64,000 nt of DNA from Alphaproteobacteria bacterium (GCA_009777955.1 WRKW01000004.1:21196-85195), one strand, 5' to 3'. Positions 51,204-61,420 are shown, counted from the stretch's first letter. The notes: generated by a model from the sequence alone, not told the origin. Translations and numbers: made by a program.

Positions 51204-52389
51204 ATTTGACTATTTTCGAGACCACTCCAGATCCGACCGTGCGTCCGCCTTCGCGGATAGCAAAGCGGCGACCTTCGTCCATCGCGATCGGGGCAATAAG
51301 CTTGACCGTGATGCGGACATTGTCGCCCGGCAAGACCATTTCTTTGTCTTTCGGCAGCTCTATGGTTCCAGTCACGTCGGTCGTGCTGAAATAGAACTGT
51401 GGACGATAGTTGCTGAAGAACGCTGTGTGACGGCCGCCTTCGTCCTTTGTAAGGATATAGACTTCCGCTTCGAATTCCGTATGCGGCTGGATAGAGCCCG
51501 GTTTGCACAGAATCTGGCCACGTTCTACATCTTCTTTTTTGGTACCGCGAAGCAACAGTCCGACGTTGTCGCCTGCTTCACCCTGATCCAACAGTTTGCG
51601 GAACATTTCAACGCCGGTAATTGTCGTTTTGGTTGTCGGACGCAGACCAACTATATCGACTTCTTCGCCAACCTTTATAACACCGGTTTCGACACGACCG
51701 GTAACCACGGTGCCACGACCGGTAATAGAGAACACGTCTTCGACCGGCATAAGGAACGGCTTGTCAACCGGGCGTTCCGGTGTCGGGATAAATGTATCCA
51801 GCGCATTTACCAGCTTGTCGATTGATTCTTTACCAAATCCGTCGCTTTTTTCTTCGACCGCAGATACGGCTGAACCGCGGATAATCGGAGTGTTCGCACC
51901 ATCAAATCCATTTGCGGACAACAGTTCGCGCAGTTCCATTTCAACCAGTTCCAACAATTCTTCGTCTTTGGCCAAATCACATTTATTCAAAAATACAACG
52001 ATTCTGCTGATTCCGACCTGGCGGGCAAGCAGAACATGCTCGCGGGTTTGGGGCATCGGTCCATCAGTGGCCGCGCATACCAGAATCGCACCGTCCATCT
52101 GTGCCGCACCCGTAATCATATTTTTGATATAGTCCGCGTGTCCCGGGCAGTCAACGTGCGCATAGTGGCGGGTTTCGGTTTCATATTCGACATGGCTGGT
52201 GTTAATTGTTATGCCGCGTGCTTTTTCTTCTGGCGCATTGTCGATTTCATTAACGCCTTTTTTCTGGTCGGCACCAACACCATAATAGCGAACAATAGCA
52301 GCGGTCAGGGTGGTCTTGCCATGGTCAACGTGGCCGATTGTACCAACATTAACATGCGGCTTGTTTCTTACGAACTTTTCTTTTGCCAT
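51202..52389 (-). CDS. tuf: Elongation factor Tu
   Basis: Delivers aminoacyl-tRNA. 395 residues with G1 [10 protein letters not shown]3 DCPGH, G4 NKCD; domains 2 and 3 intact. AAAGGAG precedes the ATG. It follows fusA by 30 nt and precedes rpsJ, the classic str-to-S10 junction. Confidence 0.98.
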   Translation of the reverse strand: MAKEKFVRNKPHVNVGTIGHVDHGKTTLTAAIVRYYGVGADQKKGVNEIDNAPEEKARGITINTSHVEYETETRHYAHVDCPGHADYIKNMITGAAQMDGAILVCAATDGPMPQTREHVLLARQVGISRIVVFLNKCDLAKDEELLELVEMELRELLSANGFDGANTPIIRGSAVSAVEEKSDGFGKESIDKLVNALDTFIPTPERPVDKPFLMPVEDVFSITGRGTVVTGRVETGVIKVGEEVDIVGLRPTTKTTITGVEMFRKLLDQGEAGDNVGLLLRGTKKEDVERGQILCKPGSIQPHTEFEAEVYILTKDEGGRHTAFFSNYRPQFYFSTTDVTGTIELPKDKEMVLPGDNVRITVKLIAPIAMDEGRRFAIREGGRTVGSGVVSKIVK

Positions 52390-52419
52390 AGTTTTCTCCT
52401 TTGGCTGGTTAGTTTTTGT

Positions 52420-54501
52420 TTATTTGTTATGCTTTTTGATTACTTCTTCAGCTACATTCTGCGGAACGTCGGCATAGTGGGATAATTCCATATAAGGGTT
52501 CGCCCTGCCCTGCGACAGCGACCGCAAAGTTTTGACATACCCGAACAGATTCGCCAACGGTATATAGGCATCAATTACCTGGAGTCCGAATTCCATCTTC
52601 ATGCCGTTTATTTGCCCACGGCGGGAATTCATGTCACCTATGATATCGCCGGTATATTCTTCCGGGGTATTGACTGAAACTTTCATAATCGGCTCCAGCA
52701 GTTTTGGCCGCGATTCCTGCATCGCTTCACGGAAACAGGCGCGTGCGGCTATTTCAAAGCACAACACATTGGAATCGACTTCATGGTATTTTCCATCGAT
52801 CAGGGTTGCCTTGAAATCTACGGTCGGATAGCCCAGCATCGCACCGCTGTTCTGTGCTATTTTCAGTCCCTTTTCCACACCGGGAATATATTCCCGCGGA
52901 ATGGTTCCACCGACAATCTTATTTTCGAATTCATATCCGCTACCGGGTTCTAGTGGTTCAAACTCGATCTTTACCTGGGCATACTGACCCGAACCACCGG
53001 ACTGCTTTTTATGTGTGTATTCTTTTGAAACCGCACGACCGAATGCTTCACGATATGCTATGCGCGGTTCGCCGATATTTGCTTCGACCTTGAATTCGCG
53101 GAACAAACGATCGACCAGAATTTCCAAATGCAATTCGCCAACGCCCGCCAAAATTGTTTGACCGGATTCTTGATCCACCGATACGCGGAAAGAGGGATCT
53201 TCTTTTGCCAATGCTTGGAGACCCAATGCCATTTTTTCTATATCGGATTTTGCCTTTGGTTCTATGGCAATCTGCATGACCGGTTCTGGAATGTGAATTT
53301 TTTGCAGGATTATCGGCTTTTGCTCGTCACACAGGGTGTCACCTGTGATAGTTTCTTTCATTCCGACCAGGGTCACGATGTCGCCGGCCTTTGCTTCTTT
53401 GATTTCTTCGCGGTTATTTGCGTGCATTAAAAGCATGCGACCAACACGCTCTCTTTTGTCTTTTGACGAATTGTAAACATAAGAACCCGAATTTAATGTG
53501 CCGGAATAAATGCGCACGAACATAAGGTTTCCAACAAACGGATCATTCGCGATTTTAAAAGCCAGCGCACTGAGCGGTTCTTTTTCATCAGCCTTGCGGA
53601 TTTCTTCGGTTTCGCCATCCATCTTGACACCTTTGATGGCTTCGATATCCAGCGGGGACGGCAGATAGTCAACAATCGCATCCAGCAATGGCTGCACGCC
53701 CATGTTTCGAAACGCGGTGCCACAAACAATTGGGTTGAACGACTGGTTAATGGTTCCCTTGCGGATCAGTTTTTTGATTGTTTCGGCATCCGGCTTTTTG
53801 CCATCCATATAGGCTTCCATTACAGCATCATCCAAAGTCACCACTTCTTCGACAAGCTTTTCGTGTAATTCTTCGGCTTTTGCTTTCAGATCTGTTGGAA
53901 TTTCAACATATTTCGGTTCGCGTCCCAAATCGTCTTCCCATACAATGCCGCGCATTTCTACGATATCTACGACACCTTTGAATTCGTTTTCCGCGCCAAT
54001 CGGGAAATTCACAATCAAAGGATTTGCGCCCAAGCGTTCACGTATCATATCGACACAACGGAAAAAATCGGCACCAATACGATCCATTTTATTAATAAAG
54101 CATATTCTGGGAACGCTGTATCGATTTGCCTGTCGCCATACTGTTTCGGTCTGGGGCTGGACACCGGATACGGATTCAAACACCGCAACCGCGCCGTCAA
54201 GTACGCGCAAAGACCGCTCTACTTCCATGGTAAAATCCACATGGCCGGGGGTATCGATAAGGTTTATTCGATGATCACGCCAGAAAGTCGTTGTTGCAGC
54301 AGATGTTATGGTGATGCCGCGCTCTTGCTCTTGTGCCATCCAGTCCATGGTTGCACCGCCATCATGAACTTCGCCTATTTTATAGGTTTTGCCGGTATAA
54401 AACAAAATACGCTCTGACGTTGTGGTCTTGCCCGCGTCAATGTGAGCCATAATACCGATATTACGGTACATATTTAATGGAGCTGTTTTTCCGACTGACA
54501 T
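52420..54501 (-). CDS. fusA: Elongation factor G
   Basis: Translocation GTPase of 693 residues with [27 protein letters not shown], and the domain IV/V ends ([36 protein letters not shown]). Normal length. It follows rpsG after an 81-nt spacer with TTGTTGATTT / AAATCAACAA arms. Confidence 0.98.
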   Translation of the reverse strand: MSVGKTAPLNMYRNIGIMAHIDAGKTTTSERILFYTGKTYKIGEVHDGGATMDWMAQEQERGITITSAATTTFWRDHRINLIDTPGHVDFTMEVERSLRVLDGAVAVFESVSGVQPQTETVWRQANRYSVPRICFINKMDRIGADFFRCVDMIRERLGANPLIVNFPIGAENEFKGVVDIVEMRGIVWEDDLGREPKYVEIPTDLKAKAEELHEKLVEEVVTLDDAVMEAYMDGKKPDAETIKKLIRKGTINQSFNPIVCGTAFRNMGVQPLLDAIVDYLPSPLDIEAIKGVKMDGETEEIRKADEKEPLSALAFKIANDPFVGNLMFVRIYSGTLNSGSYVYNSSKDKRERVGRMLLMHANNREEIKEAKAGDIVTLVGMKETITGDTLCDEQKPIILQKIHIPEPVMQIAIEPKAKSDIEKMALGLQALAKEDPSFRVSVDQESGQTILAGVGELHLEILVDRLFREFKVEANIGEPRIAYREAFGRAVSKEYTHKKQSGGSGQYAQVKIEFEPLEPGSGYEFENKIVGGTIPREYIPGVEKGLKIAQNSGAMLGYPTVDFKATLIDGKYHEVDSNVLCFEIAARACFREAMQESRPKLLEPIMKVSVNTPEEYTGDIIGDMNSRRGQINGMKMEFGLQVIDAYIPLANLFGYVKTLRSLSQGRANPYMELSHYADVPQNVAEEVIKKHNK

Positions 54502-54582
54502 TATTTTTTCCTATTGCTTATTGTTGATTTATGATTGCCCTGTTAAGTTTGTAATCGGCAATTATAAATCAACAATTCCCCC

Positions 54583-55056
54583 CTACCATCTGTAATGGGC
54601 AAAAGCCTTATTGGCATCTGCCATTTTATGAGTGTCGACTTTCTTTTTGAATGCATTACCGTTTCCGGACAATGCATCACGCAGTTCGCCAAACAATCTT
54701 TCTTCCATTGAACGTTCGCTGCGCTTGCGTGCAAACGTTACCAACCAACGCAGTGCCAATGTTTGCTGGCGGTCTTTTCTGACTTCTATCGGCACCTGGT
54801 ATGTCGCACCACCGACGCGGCGACTTTTTACTTCGACGGACGGTTTGACCGCATCAACCGCATCCAAAAACGCGGCCAGTTCGTTTCCTTCCTTGGCAAT
54901 TTTTTTCAGTCGTTCCAACGCGCCGTATACGATGCCTTCGGCGACTTCCTTTTTACCGTCCAGCATTACGACATTGATGATCTTTGTAACGACCAAATTC
55001 CCATATTTGGAATCTGGAAGAATTTCACGTTTTTCTGCCTGTTTTCTACGCGACAT
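54583..55056 (-). CDS. rpsG: 30S ribosomal protein S7
   Basis: 157 residues, [63 protein letters not shown] end. Nucleates the 30S head. It follows rpsL after a 69-nt spacer with GATTGCTGAT arms. Confidence 0.97.
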   Translation of the reverse strand: MSRRKQAEKREILPDSKYGNLVVTKIINVVMLDGKKEVAEGIVYGALERLKKIAKEGNELAAFLDAVDAVKPSVEVKSRRVGGATYQVPIEVRKDRQQTLALRWLVTFARKRSERSMEERLFGELRDALSGNGNAFKKKVDTHKMADANKAFAHYRW

Positions 55057-55125
55057 TGTTTTTTCCTATTGCTGATTGCTGATGCTGACTGCTGATTTTT
55101 TATCCGCAATCCTAAATCAACAATT

Positions 55126-55500
55126 TTACGCTTTTTTTGCCTTTGCTCCGTATAAAGAGCGACCTTGTTTGCGCGCGGACACACCCTGGGTATCAAGAAC
55201 GCCGCGTATGATATGATATTTTACACCCGGCAAGTCTTTTACTTTGCCGCCGCGAATCATGACAACACTGTGTTCTTGCAGATTATGACCCTCACCTGGT
55301 ATATATGCGGTAACTTCGTTACCATTTGCCAACTTTACACGTGCAACTTTACGCTGGGCCGAATTCGGTTTTTTCGGGGTGGTAGTATAAACCCTTGTAC
55401 AAACACCGCGTTTCTGCGGACATTGCTTCATATCCGGTGCTTTGGAACGATTCGCAATTTTTTTGCGTGGTTTCCGAATCAGCTGGTTTACAGTAGGCAT
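55126..55500 (-). CDS. rpsL: 30S ribosomal protein S12
   Basis: Decoding-centre protein of 124 residues, [29 protein letters not shown] with the conserved lysine region, and [33 protein letters not shown]. The ATG at 55500 is the family start. It is the first gene of the cluster, with a consensus promoter 150 nt upstream. Confidence 0.98.
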   Translation of the reverse strand: MPTVNQLIRKPRKKIANRSKAPDMKQCPQKRGVCTRVYTTTPKKPNSAQRKVARVKLANGNEVTAYIPGEGHNLQEHSVVMIRGGKVKDLPGVKYHIIRGVLDTQGVSARKQGRSLYGAKAKKA

Positions 55501-55650
55501 CAAATAACTCTTTGTTTTATAATTGCTTTTAGTCGAAAAAATCCCCGTCCGGTTTATTTCGCCGCATGTTTGCGTGATTATAAACCGATAGAGTTTTCGG
55601 CAGATTCCTGCGATATTTCGCCTTTTGCCAGCATCGCAAAAAGCCCACAC

Positions 55651-55679
55651 ACTATAAAGTCAAAATACCTGATTGTCAA
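55651..55679 (-). promoter_or_regulatory. Main promoter of the ribosomal superoperon
   Basis: Minus-strand TTGACA (55674-55679), 17 nt, TATAGT (55651-55656). The roughly 145-nt leader before rpsL is long enough to hold a regulatory structure, but none was resolved. No other promoter this strong was noticed in the 20-kb cluster. Confidence 0.8.
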
Positions 55680-55700
55680 GGTAATTTTAATATATCCTGT

Positions 55701-55730
55701 GAAAAATGCGCGGATTGCCGCGCATTTTTC
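55701..55730. terminator. Bidirectional terminator
   Basis: Perfect 13-bp stem GAAAAATGCGCGG / CCGCGCATTTTTC, loop ATTG, with T-rich ends on both strands. It ends the beta-barrel gene at 55753 and insulates the ribosomal promoter. Confidence 0.93.
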
Positions 55731-55752
55731 GTTCTGATTTCACACAACAAAA

Positions 55753-56301
55753 CTAGAACTTCAAAACTCCACCAAGTTTGAAGACATTAACCCCACTATG
55801 AGAAGCCTTGATCCCATCTTCTTTTTCATACCAGAAAGTGCGATTGTATTGCAGATCGATTGCAAACTGGTTGTTGATCGGGAAAGAAACACCGATAACA
55901 CCAACAACATCAAAATTAAATCCATCGTTATCGATCTTGAAATCGGCCATACCGACACCAAAGTACGGTGTAAGCGGCATATCAACCTTTACATCATACA
56001 GACCCTTTACCATGTGAACACCTATTTCCAGACCGACAGCATCGAAAAAATCTTTACCCTTTTGACGCAATGCGACTGTTGCGATGTCTGCCTCTAAACG
56101 GAATCCGTTACTGAACGCATATCCGACCGCCATATCAAGATTCAGATGATCCGAAAAGCTGATATCATTTTTTATAGTGTTACCATTAGCTACATATTCG
56201 GAATCGGTAATCGTGGACAGATGTCCGGATACATAGGCACCGGCGTTTGCGTTGGACACAACGCCCAATGCGACCAGAGAGGTCAATATTAATCTTTTCA
56301 T
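55753..56301 (-). CDS. Small outer-membrane beta-barrel protein (opacity/OmpW-like size)
   Basis: Predicted 8-stranded outer-membrane protein of 182 residues. Signal peptide MKRLILTSLVALGVVSNANA, alternating hydrophobic strands (YVSGHLSTI, LDMAVGYAF, YFGVGMADF, VGVIGVSFPI) and a C-terminal GGVLKF ending in Phe, the usual BAM signal. The third of three consecutive ATGs (56301) is taken because AAAAGGA is then correctly spaced. Exact family and ligand are unknown. Confidence 0.83.
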   Translation of the reverse strand: MKRLILTSLVALGVVSNANAGAYVSGHLSTITDSEYVANGNTIKNDISFSDHLNLDMAVGYAFSNGFRLEADIATVALRQKGKDFFDAVGLEIGVHMVKGLYDVKVDMPLTPYFGVGMADFKIDNDGFNFDVVGVIGVSFPINNQFAIDLQYNRTFWYEKEDGIKASHSGVNVFKLGGVLKF

Positions 56302-56476
56302 CATCATTCCTTTTGTTTGGTTATAGATGTATAAGACGAATCGTCTTACCGGTATAATGTTAATATTATATTTCATAATTCACAGAATTTTTTTTCGACT
56401 TGTCAGAATTGACTTTTACTATGCAGTCATATATAATGCTGCGGCATTCCATAATATATTGTTGATTACCATAATA

Positions 56477-56971
56477 TCAAAGGCCGAGACCCGCAAACAA
56501 CGCCGACCGGGAGCCGGATGTGTACCGGGCGCTGTCCGCGCAATTGGCCGCGCAATTGGCCGCGCAAACGGACGGAGCGCCGAGAACGAACAAGAAAACC
56601 CAAGCCGACGAAGCGACACTAAACCCGGGGATACTTGTTATCTTACACCAACAGCTACCACCACTATCTGCAACAGGGTTGCCAAAGTTGTATTGTGTTC
56701 CGCTCGTGCTTGAACACAGGCTCGTGCCACTGAACTCTGATACATTACTTCCGGTACAGCTTCCTACTCTCCAATCGCCAAGGGATAGATTATTACAATC
56801 GGTACTATAACCATCATTACCAAGGGCGGAACAAAAAGCATTGTTACCGCAACTACTCGGGCTATTGGGCTTTGGCACACACGCCACAGCGGCAATAGAC
56901 CCATGCAATGGGATTATCGTTAATACAGCAAGGATGCTTGTTAGCTTTATAGTTTTGTTAAATGTATTCAT
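56477..56971 (-). CDS. Secreted cysteine-rich protein, family copy 2
   Basis: 164-residue paralogue of the protein at 2088. The signal peptide is identical for the first 31 residues, and the blocks CTGSNVSEFSGTSLCSST, ITSIPGFSVASSAWVF, C-x3-C-x3-C and SRSALFAGLGL are kept. It differs mostly in loops between cysteines (for example SGTQYNFGNPVADSGGSC against NGSRGHPGNPVADGGQYC). It has 11 cysteines. Unlike the other copies no 127-bp element follows it. Promoter and AAAGGAGAGAG leader match copy 1. Function unknown. Confidence 0.85.
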   Translation of the reverse strand: MNTFNKTIKLTSILAVLTIIPLHGSIAAVACVPKPNSPSSCGNNAFCSALGNDGYSTDCNNLSLGDWRVGSCTGSNVSEFSGTSLCSSTSGTQYNFGNPVADSGGSCWCKITSIPGFSVASSAWVFLFVLGAPSVCAANCAANCADSARYTSGSRSALFAGLGL

Positions 56972-56998
56972 GATACTCTCTCCTTTGGGTATATTTAT

Positions 56999-57027
56999 AT
57001 TATACCATATACCATGACAAATGTCAA
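56999..57027 (-). promoter_or_regulatory. Perfect consensus promoter of Cys-rich copy 2
   Basis: Minus-strand TTGACA (57022-57027), 17 nt, TATAAT (56999-57004). Nearly identical in sequence to the promoter of copy 1, including the spacer start TTTGTCATGG. Confidence 0.9.
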
Positions 57028-57080
57028 TTTGTATTTAGTCATGTAAAGCGAACGCATTAATTATTCATTATTCATTCAAA

Positions 57081-57115
57081 AAAGTATAACGGCAACAAAG
57101 TTGCCGTTATACTTT
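57081..57115. terminator. Bidirectional terminator, AACGGCAAC family
   Basis: Perfect 16-bp stem AAAGTATAACGGCAAC / GTTGCCGTTATACTTT with loop AAA. It ends mltG (stop at 57173). The TTATTCATTA block lies directly beside it at 57057-57083. Confidence 0.85.
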
Positions 57116-57172
57116 TTAGAGAAATGGGTAAGTCGGTAGAATTTCTAACGACTACCGACTAGCTACTACCGA

Positions 57173-58501
57173 CTAACGACTATCTTCCTTTCTTGTCCTT
57201 TTTATTTCTCTCCATTCCGCGCGGCGGATATTATGTTCGTCATAGGTACGAGAGAAAACATGACCGCCCGTGCCATCGGCAACAAAAAAGTAATAATTGG
57301 TGTCCGCAGGATTCAACACGGCGCGTATTGCGGCGCGACCGACATTGGCAATCGGATGCGGTGGCAAACCATGGTTAACATAAGTATTGTGCGGATGTTG
57401 AACTTTTAAATGTCCGGTAAAAAGCGGTCTGCCCCGCATGTCACCCAAACCATCGGTAATCGCATAAACAACTGTGGGATCGGCCTGAAGCCGCATTCCC
57501 TTGCGCAGGCGATTAATAAAAACACTGGCCACTGTCGGCATTTCAGATACCCTGGGGGTTTCTTTCTGGACAATCGAAGCAAGGGTAATTATATCATTCC
57601 AATCTTTCAGGGGCGTTGGCCTTTTACGACCCGCCGCGATCCAATTACGTTCTATTTCCTGCATTTTTCTTCTCATAAGATCAATAACAGCCGCCCGCGA
57701 TGTACCCTTTGCAACCCTGTAAGTATCTGGAAACAAATCACCATCCAAAGGACAAGGATTTCCCGGCACTTCTCTTTCAGCAGATGCACGCGGCGCAGAT
57801 GAAGAATTATTCCTGTTGTTTCTTGCCACCTGGTTACCATTCCGTCCCGCCCGTACAAAAGTGGCGGAATGCATATCGCATGCCTCCCCCTCTAGAAAAC
57901 GATTCGCGTTAAGGGTCGCGATAATCTGCTGGACGGTAAAACCCTCTGGAATGACTATAATCGTGCTGGCCACTTCCCCACGGGCAATCATCTTTGCTAT
58001 TCTAAAATGTCCGGCCTTTGCAGGAATATCATAGGTTCCATATCGAACACGCCCACCGAATCCGGCAACAATTGCTTTGAATTCGTTTTCGCTGGCGATC
58101 AAACCCTGACCCTTTAATTGGCGCGCAACACTTGATACTGATGCGCCCTGGCTTATCTGTATCGTAACGGGTTCTTTTACGGTGGATTGAAAACCGATAA
58201 AATAGATGGTAAAAAGCAAGGATAAGATTGCAAACGCAATAACCAGCGTAACCACTGGTCGGTGGTGCCAACGAAATACAAATTTTCTGCGCATGCCAAG
58301 ACGACGGAACCATGATGGCTTTCCGCGCTTTGCTTTTTTTGTGGCGGACACAACGCCAAAAAATTTCCATGATTTGCACAGTGACGGCTTTACAGGGCGG
58401 GATACGACGCGTTTTCCACCTTTGTTATGCACATTTTGGTTAACTGGCTTTGCACGATTGGCAACAGCCGGTTTCTTACTTTTATAGGATTTATTTTTCA
58501 T
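57173..58501 (-). CDS. mltG: Endolytic murein transglycosylase MltG
   Basis: Inner-membrane enzyme that cuts nascent glycan strands and so sets their length. The 442-residue protein has a basic N-terminal tail (1-80), one transmembrane segment (about 83-107) and a LysM-like region. The YceG catalytic domain has E314 in SIVQKETPRV, followed by INRLRKGMRLQADPTVVYA. Oddity: an Asn/Arg/Ser/Ala-rich low-complexity insert between two cysteines (ACDM ... NPCPLDG) interrupts the domain just before LFPDTYR. It is the third gene after acpP and fabF. Confidence 0.93.
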   Translation of the reverse strand: MKNKSYKSKKPAVANRAKPVNQNVHNKGGKRVVSRPVKPSLCKSWKFFGVVSATKKAKRGKPSWFRRLGMRRKFVFRWHHRPVVTLVIAFAILSLLFTIYFIGFQSTVKEPVTIQISQGASVSSVARQLKGQGLIASENEFKAIVAGFGGRVRYGTYDIPAKAGHFRIAKMIARGEVASTIIVIPEGFTVQQIIATLNANRFLEGEACDMHSATFVRAGRNGNQVARNNRNNSSSAPRASAEREVPGNPCPLDGDLFPDTYRVAKGTSRAAVIDLMRRKMQEIERNWIAAGRKRPTPLKDWNDIITLASIVQKETPRVSEMPTVASVFINRLRKGMRLQADPTVVYAITDGLGDMRGRPLFTGHLKVQHPHNTYVNHGLPPHPIANVGRAAIRAVLNPADTNYYFFVADGTGGHVFSRTYDEHNIRRAEWREIKRTRKEDSR

Positions 58502-58610
58502 CTTGGGATTACCATAGCACCGGTGCGAAAAAAAAGAAACGGAAAAATTTCCCGAAATTAAGATTTCATCAGAATTATTAGATCCAAGCCGGCAAACAAC
58601 AAAAATAAAA

Positions 58611-59855
58611 TTAGATTTTCTTCAAAATAATCGTAGCGTTTGTGCCACCAAATCCAAATGAATTCGACAGGGCGACATCAACTTTTCGTTTTTTGGCCTT
58701 GTTCGGCACCAGATCAAATCCAATTGTAATTTCTTCGGGATCATCAAGATTAATAGTCGGCGGAACAATCTGATCACGGATCGCAAGCACGCTGAATACG
58801 GCCTCGGCCGCACCGGCGGCACCCAGCATGTGTCCAGTTACAGATTTGGTGCTGGAAATCGAAAAACCGGAATCGCCAAACAAAGTCTTCACGGCTTGGA
58901 ATTCCCCAATATCACCCAACGGGGTACTTGTCCCATGGGCATTAATATAGTCAACCGCGGATGGTTCCAAACCGGCATCTTTCAATGCGGCCTTCATTGC
59001 ACGCAATCCCCCTTCCCCGCCTTCGGCCGGGGCGGTAATATGGCTTGCGTCCCCGGACATTCCGTATCCGGAAATTTCAGCGTATATTTTTGCCCCCCTT
59101 GCCTTTGCATGTTCGTATTCTTCCAACACAAGAATTGCCGCACCTTCGGCCATAACAAATCCGTCCCGCCCTTTGTCCCACGGACGCGATGCCCGCGTGG
59201 GTTCGTCATTTCGTGTTGACAGCGCACGCATAGCGCAAAATCCCGCCATCCCAAGACGTTCTACCGACGATTCGGTTCCGCCGCAAACCATTACATCGGC
59301 ATCACCGTATTGGATTATGCGCATCGATTCGCCAATTGAATGGGTTCCGGTTGCACAGGCCGTAACTATGGAAAGATTGGGGCCTTTATAACCGTACTTT
59401 ATAGAAACATGTCCGGCCGCCAGGTTTATGATTGCTTTTGGGATAAAGAACGGGCTTATACGGCGTGGGCCAATCTCTTTCAATTCTATGCTGGCATCAT
59501 AAATTGTCGCCATGCCCCCGATTCCGCTGCCAATATGGACACCGATGCGTTCCGGATCACAAGGTTCCAGTTTTGCATCACGAATCGCCTCGTCAGCCGC
59601 CACAAGGGCATAAGTAATAAACTTGTCCATGCGCTTTTGTTCTTTGGCATCGACAACAGAGTCCGGGCTGTATTCGCCGTCGCCATTGCCGACAACCGGT
59701 GTTCCTGCAAACCGTACAGCCATGTCAGCAAATTCTTCGCCGTCCAGTTTCCGGATTCCGGATTTCCCGGCAACAACATTATTCCAGGCATGTTCTATCC
59801 CCGTACCGACCGGCGATACTATGCCCATACCTGTAATCACTACTCTGCGTGACAT
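58611..59855 (-). CDS. fabF: 3-oxoacyl-ACP synthase II (FabF)
   Basis: Condensing enzyme of fatty acid elongation. The 414-residue protein carries the triad: Cys167 in TACATGTHSIG, His in AHGTSTPLGD, His in SVTGHMLGAAG, plus FGFGGTNA near the end. The ATG at 59855 (MSRRVVITG) is chosen because GGAG lies upstream at correct spacing. It follows acpP after a terminator-like attenuator. Confidence 0.96.
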   Translation of the reverse strand: MSRRVVITGMGIVSPVGTGIEHAWNNVVAGKSGIRKLDGEEFADMAVRFAGTPVVGNGDGEYSPDSVVDAKEQKRMDKFITYALVAADEAIRDAKLEPCDPERIGVHIGSGIGGMATIYDASIELKEIGPRRISPFFIPKAIINLAAGHVSIKYGYKGPNLSIVTACATGTHSIGESMRIIQYGDADVMVCGGTESSVERLGMAGFCAMRALSTRNDEPTRASRPWDKGRDGFVMAEGAAILVLEEYEHAKARGAKIYAEISGYGMSGDASHITAPAEGGEGGLRAMKAALKDAGLEPSAVDYINAHGTSTPLGDIGEFQAVKTLFGDSGFSISSTKSVTGHMLGAAGAAEAVFSVLAIRDQIVPPTINLDDPEEITIGFDLVPNKAKKRKVDVALSNSFGFGGTNATIILKKI

Positions 59856-59902
59856 AAAAAACTCCATTTGTATCTGAAACTTGCTTTCAGTTTACAGAAA
59901 AA

Positions 59903-59929
59903 CCGCCAGAAATGCAAGCATTCTGACGG
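59903..59929 (-). terminator. Attenuator/terminator between acpP and fabF
   Basis: On the minus strand a stem CCGTCAGAATGC with GCATTTCTGGCGG (one mismatch, one bulge), followed by TTTTTC. It would let acpP be expressed above fabF. Confidence 0.7.
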
Positions 59930-59957
59930 ATTTATTATTTCACTGATACTGCCCCGG

Positions 59958-60263
59958 TTATGCGGCTTTTTTCATGTCAGCGGCCGGTTTCATTTCAACC
60001 ACTTTCGCTTCGCCTGCACCCGCAACACCTTTCTTTGCGTGGGCTTCGATATACTTCACGGCATCCCCGACTGTGACCAGTTTACCGGCCTCTTCGTCCG
60101 GAATCGTGATACCAAAGCGCGATTCAATCTCCATAACAAATTCCACAACGTCCAAAGAGTCTGCACCCAGGTCGTTTACAAACGAAGCGGTTTCCGTGAT
60201 TTTGGCTTTATCCACGCCTAATTTATCGGCTATCACGTCGCGAACTTGTTCGAAAGTAGTCAT
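59958..60263 (-). CDS. acpP: Acyl carrier protein (with C-terminal extension)
   Basis: Carries fatty-acyl intermediates on a phosphopantetheine attached to Ser36 in [10 protein letters not shown]. The core to about residue 78 is typical ([36 protein letters not shown]). A tail of about 23 residues rich in Ala/Lys/Gly ([20 protein letters not shown]...) extends the protein to 101 residues, against about 78 normally. The second ATG (60263) fits the AAAGGA site best. A TTGACA/TACTCT promoter is upstream. Confidence 0.94.
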   Translation of the reverse strand: MTTFEQVRDVIADKLGVDKAKITETASFVNDLGADSLDVVEFVMEIESRFGITIPDEEAGKLVTVGDAVKYIEAHAKKGVAGAGEAKVVEMKPAADMKKAA

Positions 60264-60347
60264 ATTCATATCCTTTGTTGTACCAGCATGGTTTTCCAGG
60301 CTGACTTGTTAATTTATTTGCCATTTAAAATTAGGGCAACGCCTGAT

Positions 60348-60376
60348 AGAGTATCATTCCACGTTCTAACTGTCAA
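60348..60376 (-). promoter_or_regulatory. acpP promoter
   Basis: Minus-strand TTGACA (60371-60376), 17 nt, TACTCT (60348-60353). Confidence 0.7.
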
Positions 60377-60418
60377 GAAGTATAACAAATTATGACAAAT
60401 CGATAATTTTACTAAAAG

Positions 60419-61420
60419 CTATAAAACTTCATCCAACACAGCCATAATATTTTTCCGCATTGTTTCACGATCCGGGGAAAATTCCAACCGGCGGGACAAG
60501 AATTTATGCACATCATCCATACGAACCCCCGGAACTTTTGCCCGTGCCGCCACTCGCCGCCATGCCGCCCGCGGATCGGTAAGGTGCTTTCTCCAATGCG
60601 GAAACACCCATTGCTTTGTCTGGGGTAATTCGCGCAACAATACCACGGCGGGATCGGACAATGGCCGCCCCAGCCAAGTATCGTTATTAAAATCCAGATC
60701 CGACCAGCGCATCGCAAAAATCTTAGACTTGCATTCAAAACCGTATATTTGCATAAGGAATGCCGCCCGAATAACCGGCTTTTTTTCTTGATTAATCGCG
60801 GTAACCAGCCGGCGCAGACCGGGCACAGTCAGGGGACGGACACGGCGGGATTCTTTGAACCGCGGCAGACCATCGGCCGGGTTATCCGTTACATACCCCT
60901 CTTCCGCGCCAAATTTGAATATTCCCGACATAATTTCGCGCATACGGTTTGCGGTCGGAATACCGGATACATGCGCTATGTTTTCATGGACATGAATCAA
61001 CTGGGCGGTTGTTATCTTAGATGTTTCGACAGATTCCAATACCCGCCACATGCGCTTCATGGCCCTGACCAGCTTTGCCGTGCTTTCGGGCGTGCGGCGG
61101 ATTCTGGATGCTATGAACATGGCTGTCAAAGCCCCAAAAGTTATTTTTTTCCGCCGAATTTTATTGGGTGCCTTTACCGCGGCCAGTATTCCCGTTATTT
61201 TCCGCCGCGCAGTTTTTATATCCATATTCGGATAGTTTCCTATTATAATACGGGTGTCACGTCCGCGAACCCGTTTACGGGTAAAAAATGTCTTTACCCC
61301 GCGGGCGGTTATATACATGCGCAAACGTGGCTCTACAGAATCTTGGATTACATCGAATCCCGACTTTGGCGGAATCAAGTTGTCCAAAATATGCGGGGAA
61401 AAATAGAATTGGTGTGACAT
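60419..61420 (-). CDS. Degenerate tyrosine recombinase/integrase-like protein
   Basis: 333-residue protein with the layout of a P4-type integrase: an N-terminal arm-binding-like domain (RLRMYITARGVKTFFTRKR, IIIGNYPNMDIKTARRK), a SAM-like core-binding domain (about 95-190), and a catalytic-like domain. The catalytic residues are not recognisable. The first Arg region reads GFECKSKIFAMRWSDLDF instead of LRRGEI.ALRWSDI, the HxxR box reads VHKFLSRRL, and no nucleophilic Tyr block (GHxxxxxTxxxY) is present. It is therefore a decayed or repurposed integrase. No tRNA or attachment site was found beside it. Confidence 0.72.
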   Translation of the reverse strand: MSHQFYFSPHILDNLIPPKSGFDVIQDSVEPRLRMYITARGVKTFFTRKRVRGRDTRIIIGNYPNMDIKTARRKITGILAAVKAPNKIRRKKITFGALTAMFIASRIRRTPESTAKLVRAMKRMWRVLESVETSKITTAQLIHVHENIAHVSGIPTANRMREIMSGIFKFGAEEGYVTDNPADGLPRFKESRRVRPLTVPGLRRLVTAINQEKKPVIRAAFLMQIYGFECKSKIFAMRWSDLDFNNDTWLGRPLSDPAVVLLRELPQTKQWVFPHWRKHLTDPRAAWRRVAARAKVPGVRMDDVHKFLSRRLEFSPDRETMRKNIMAVLDEVL

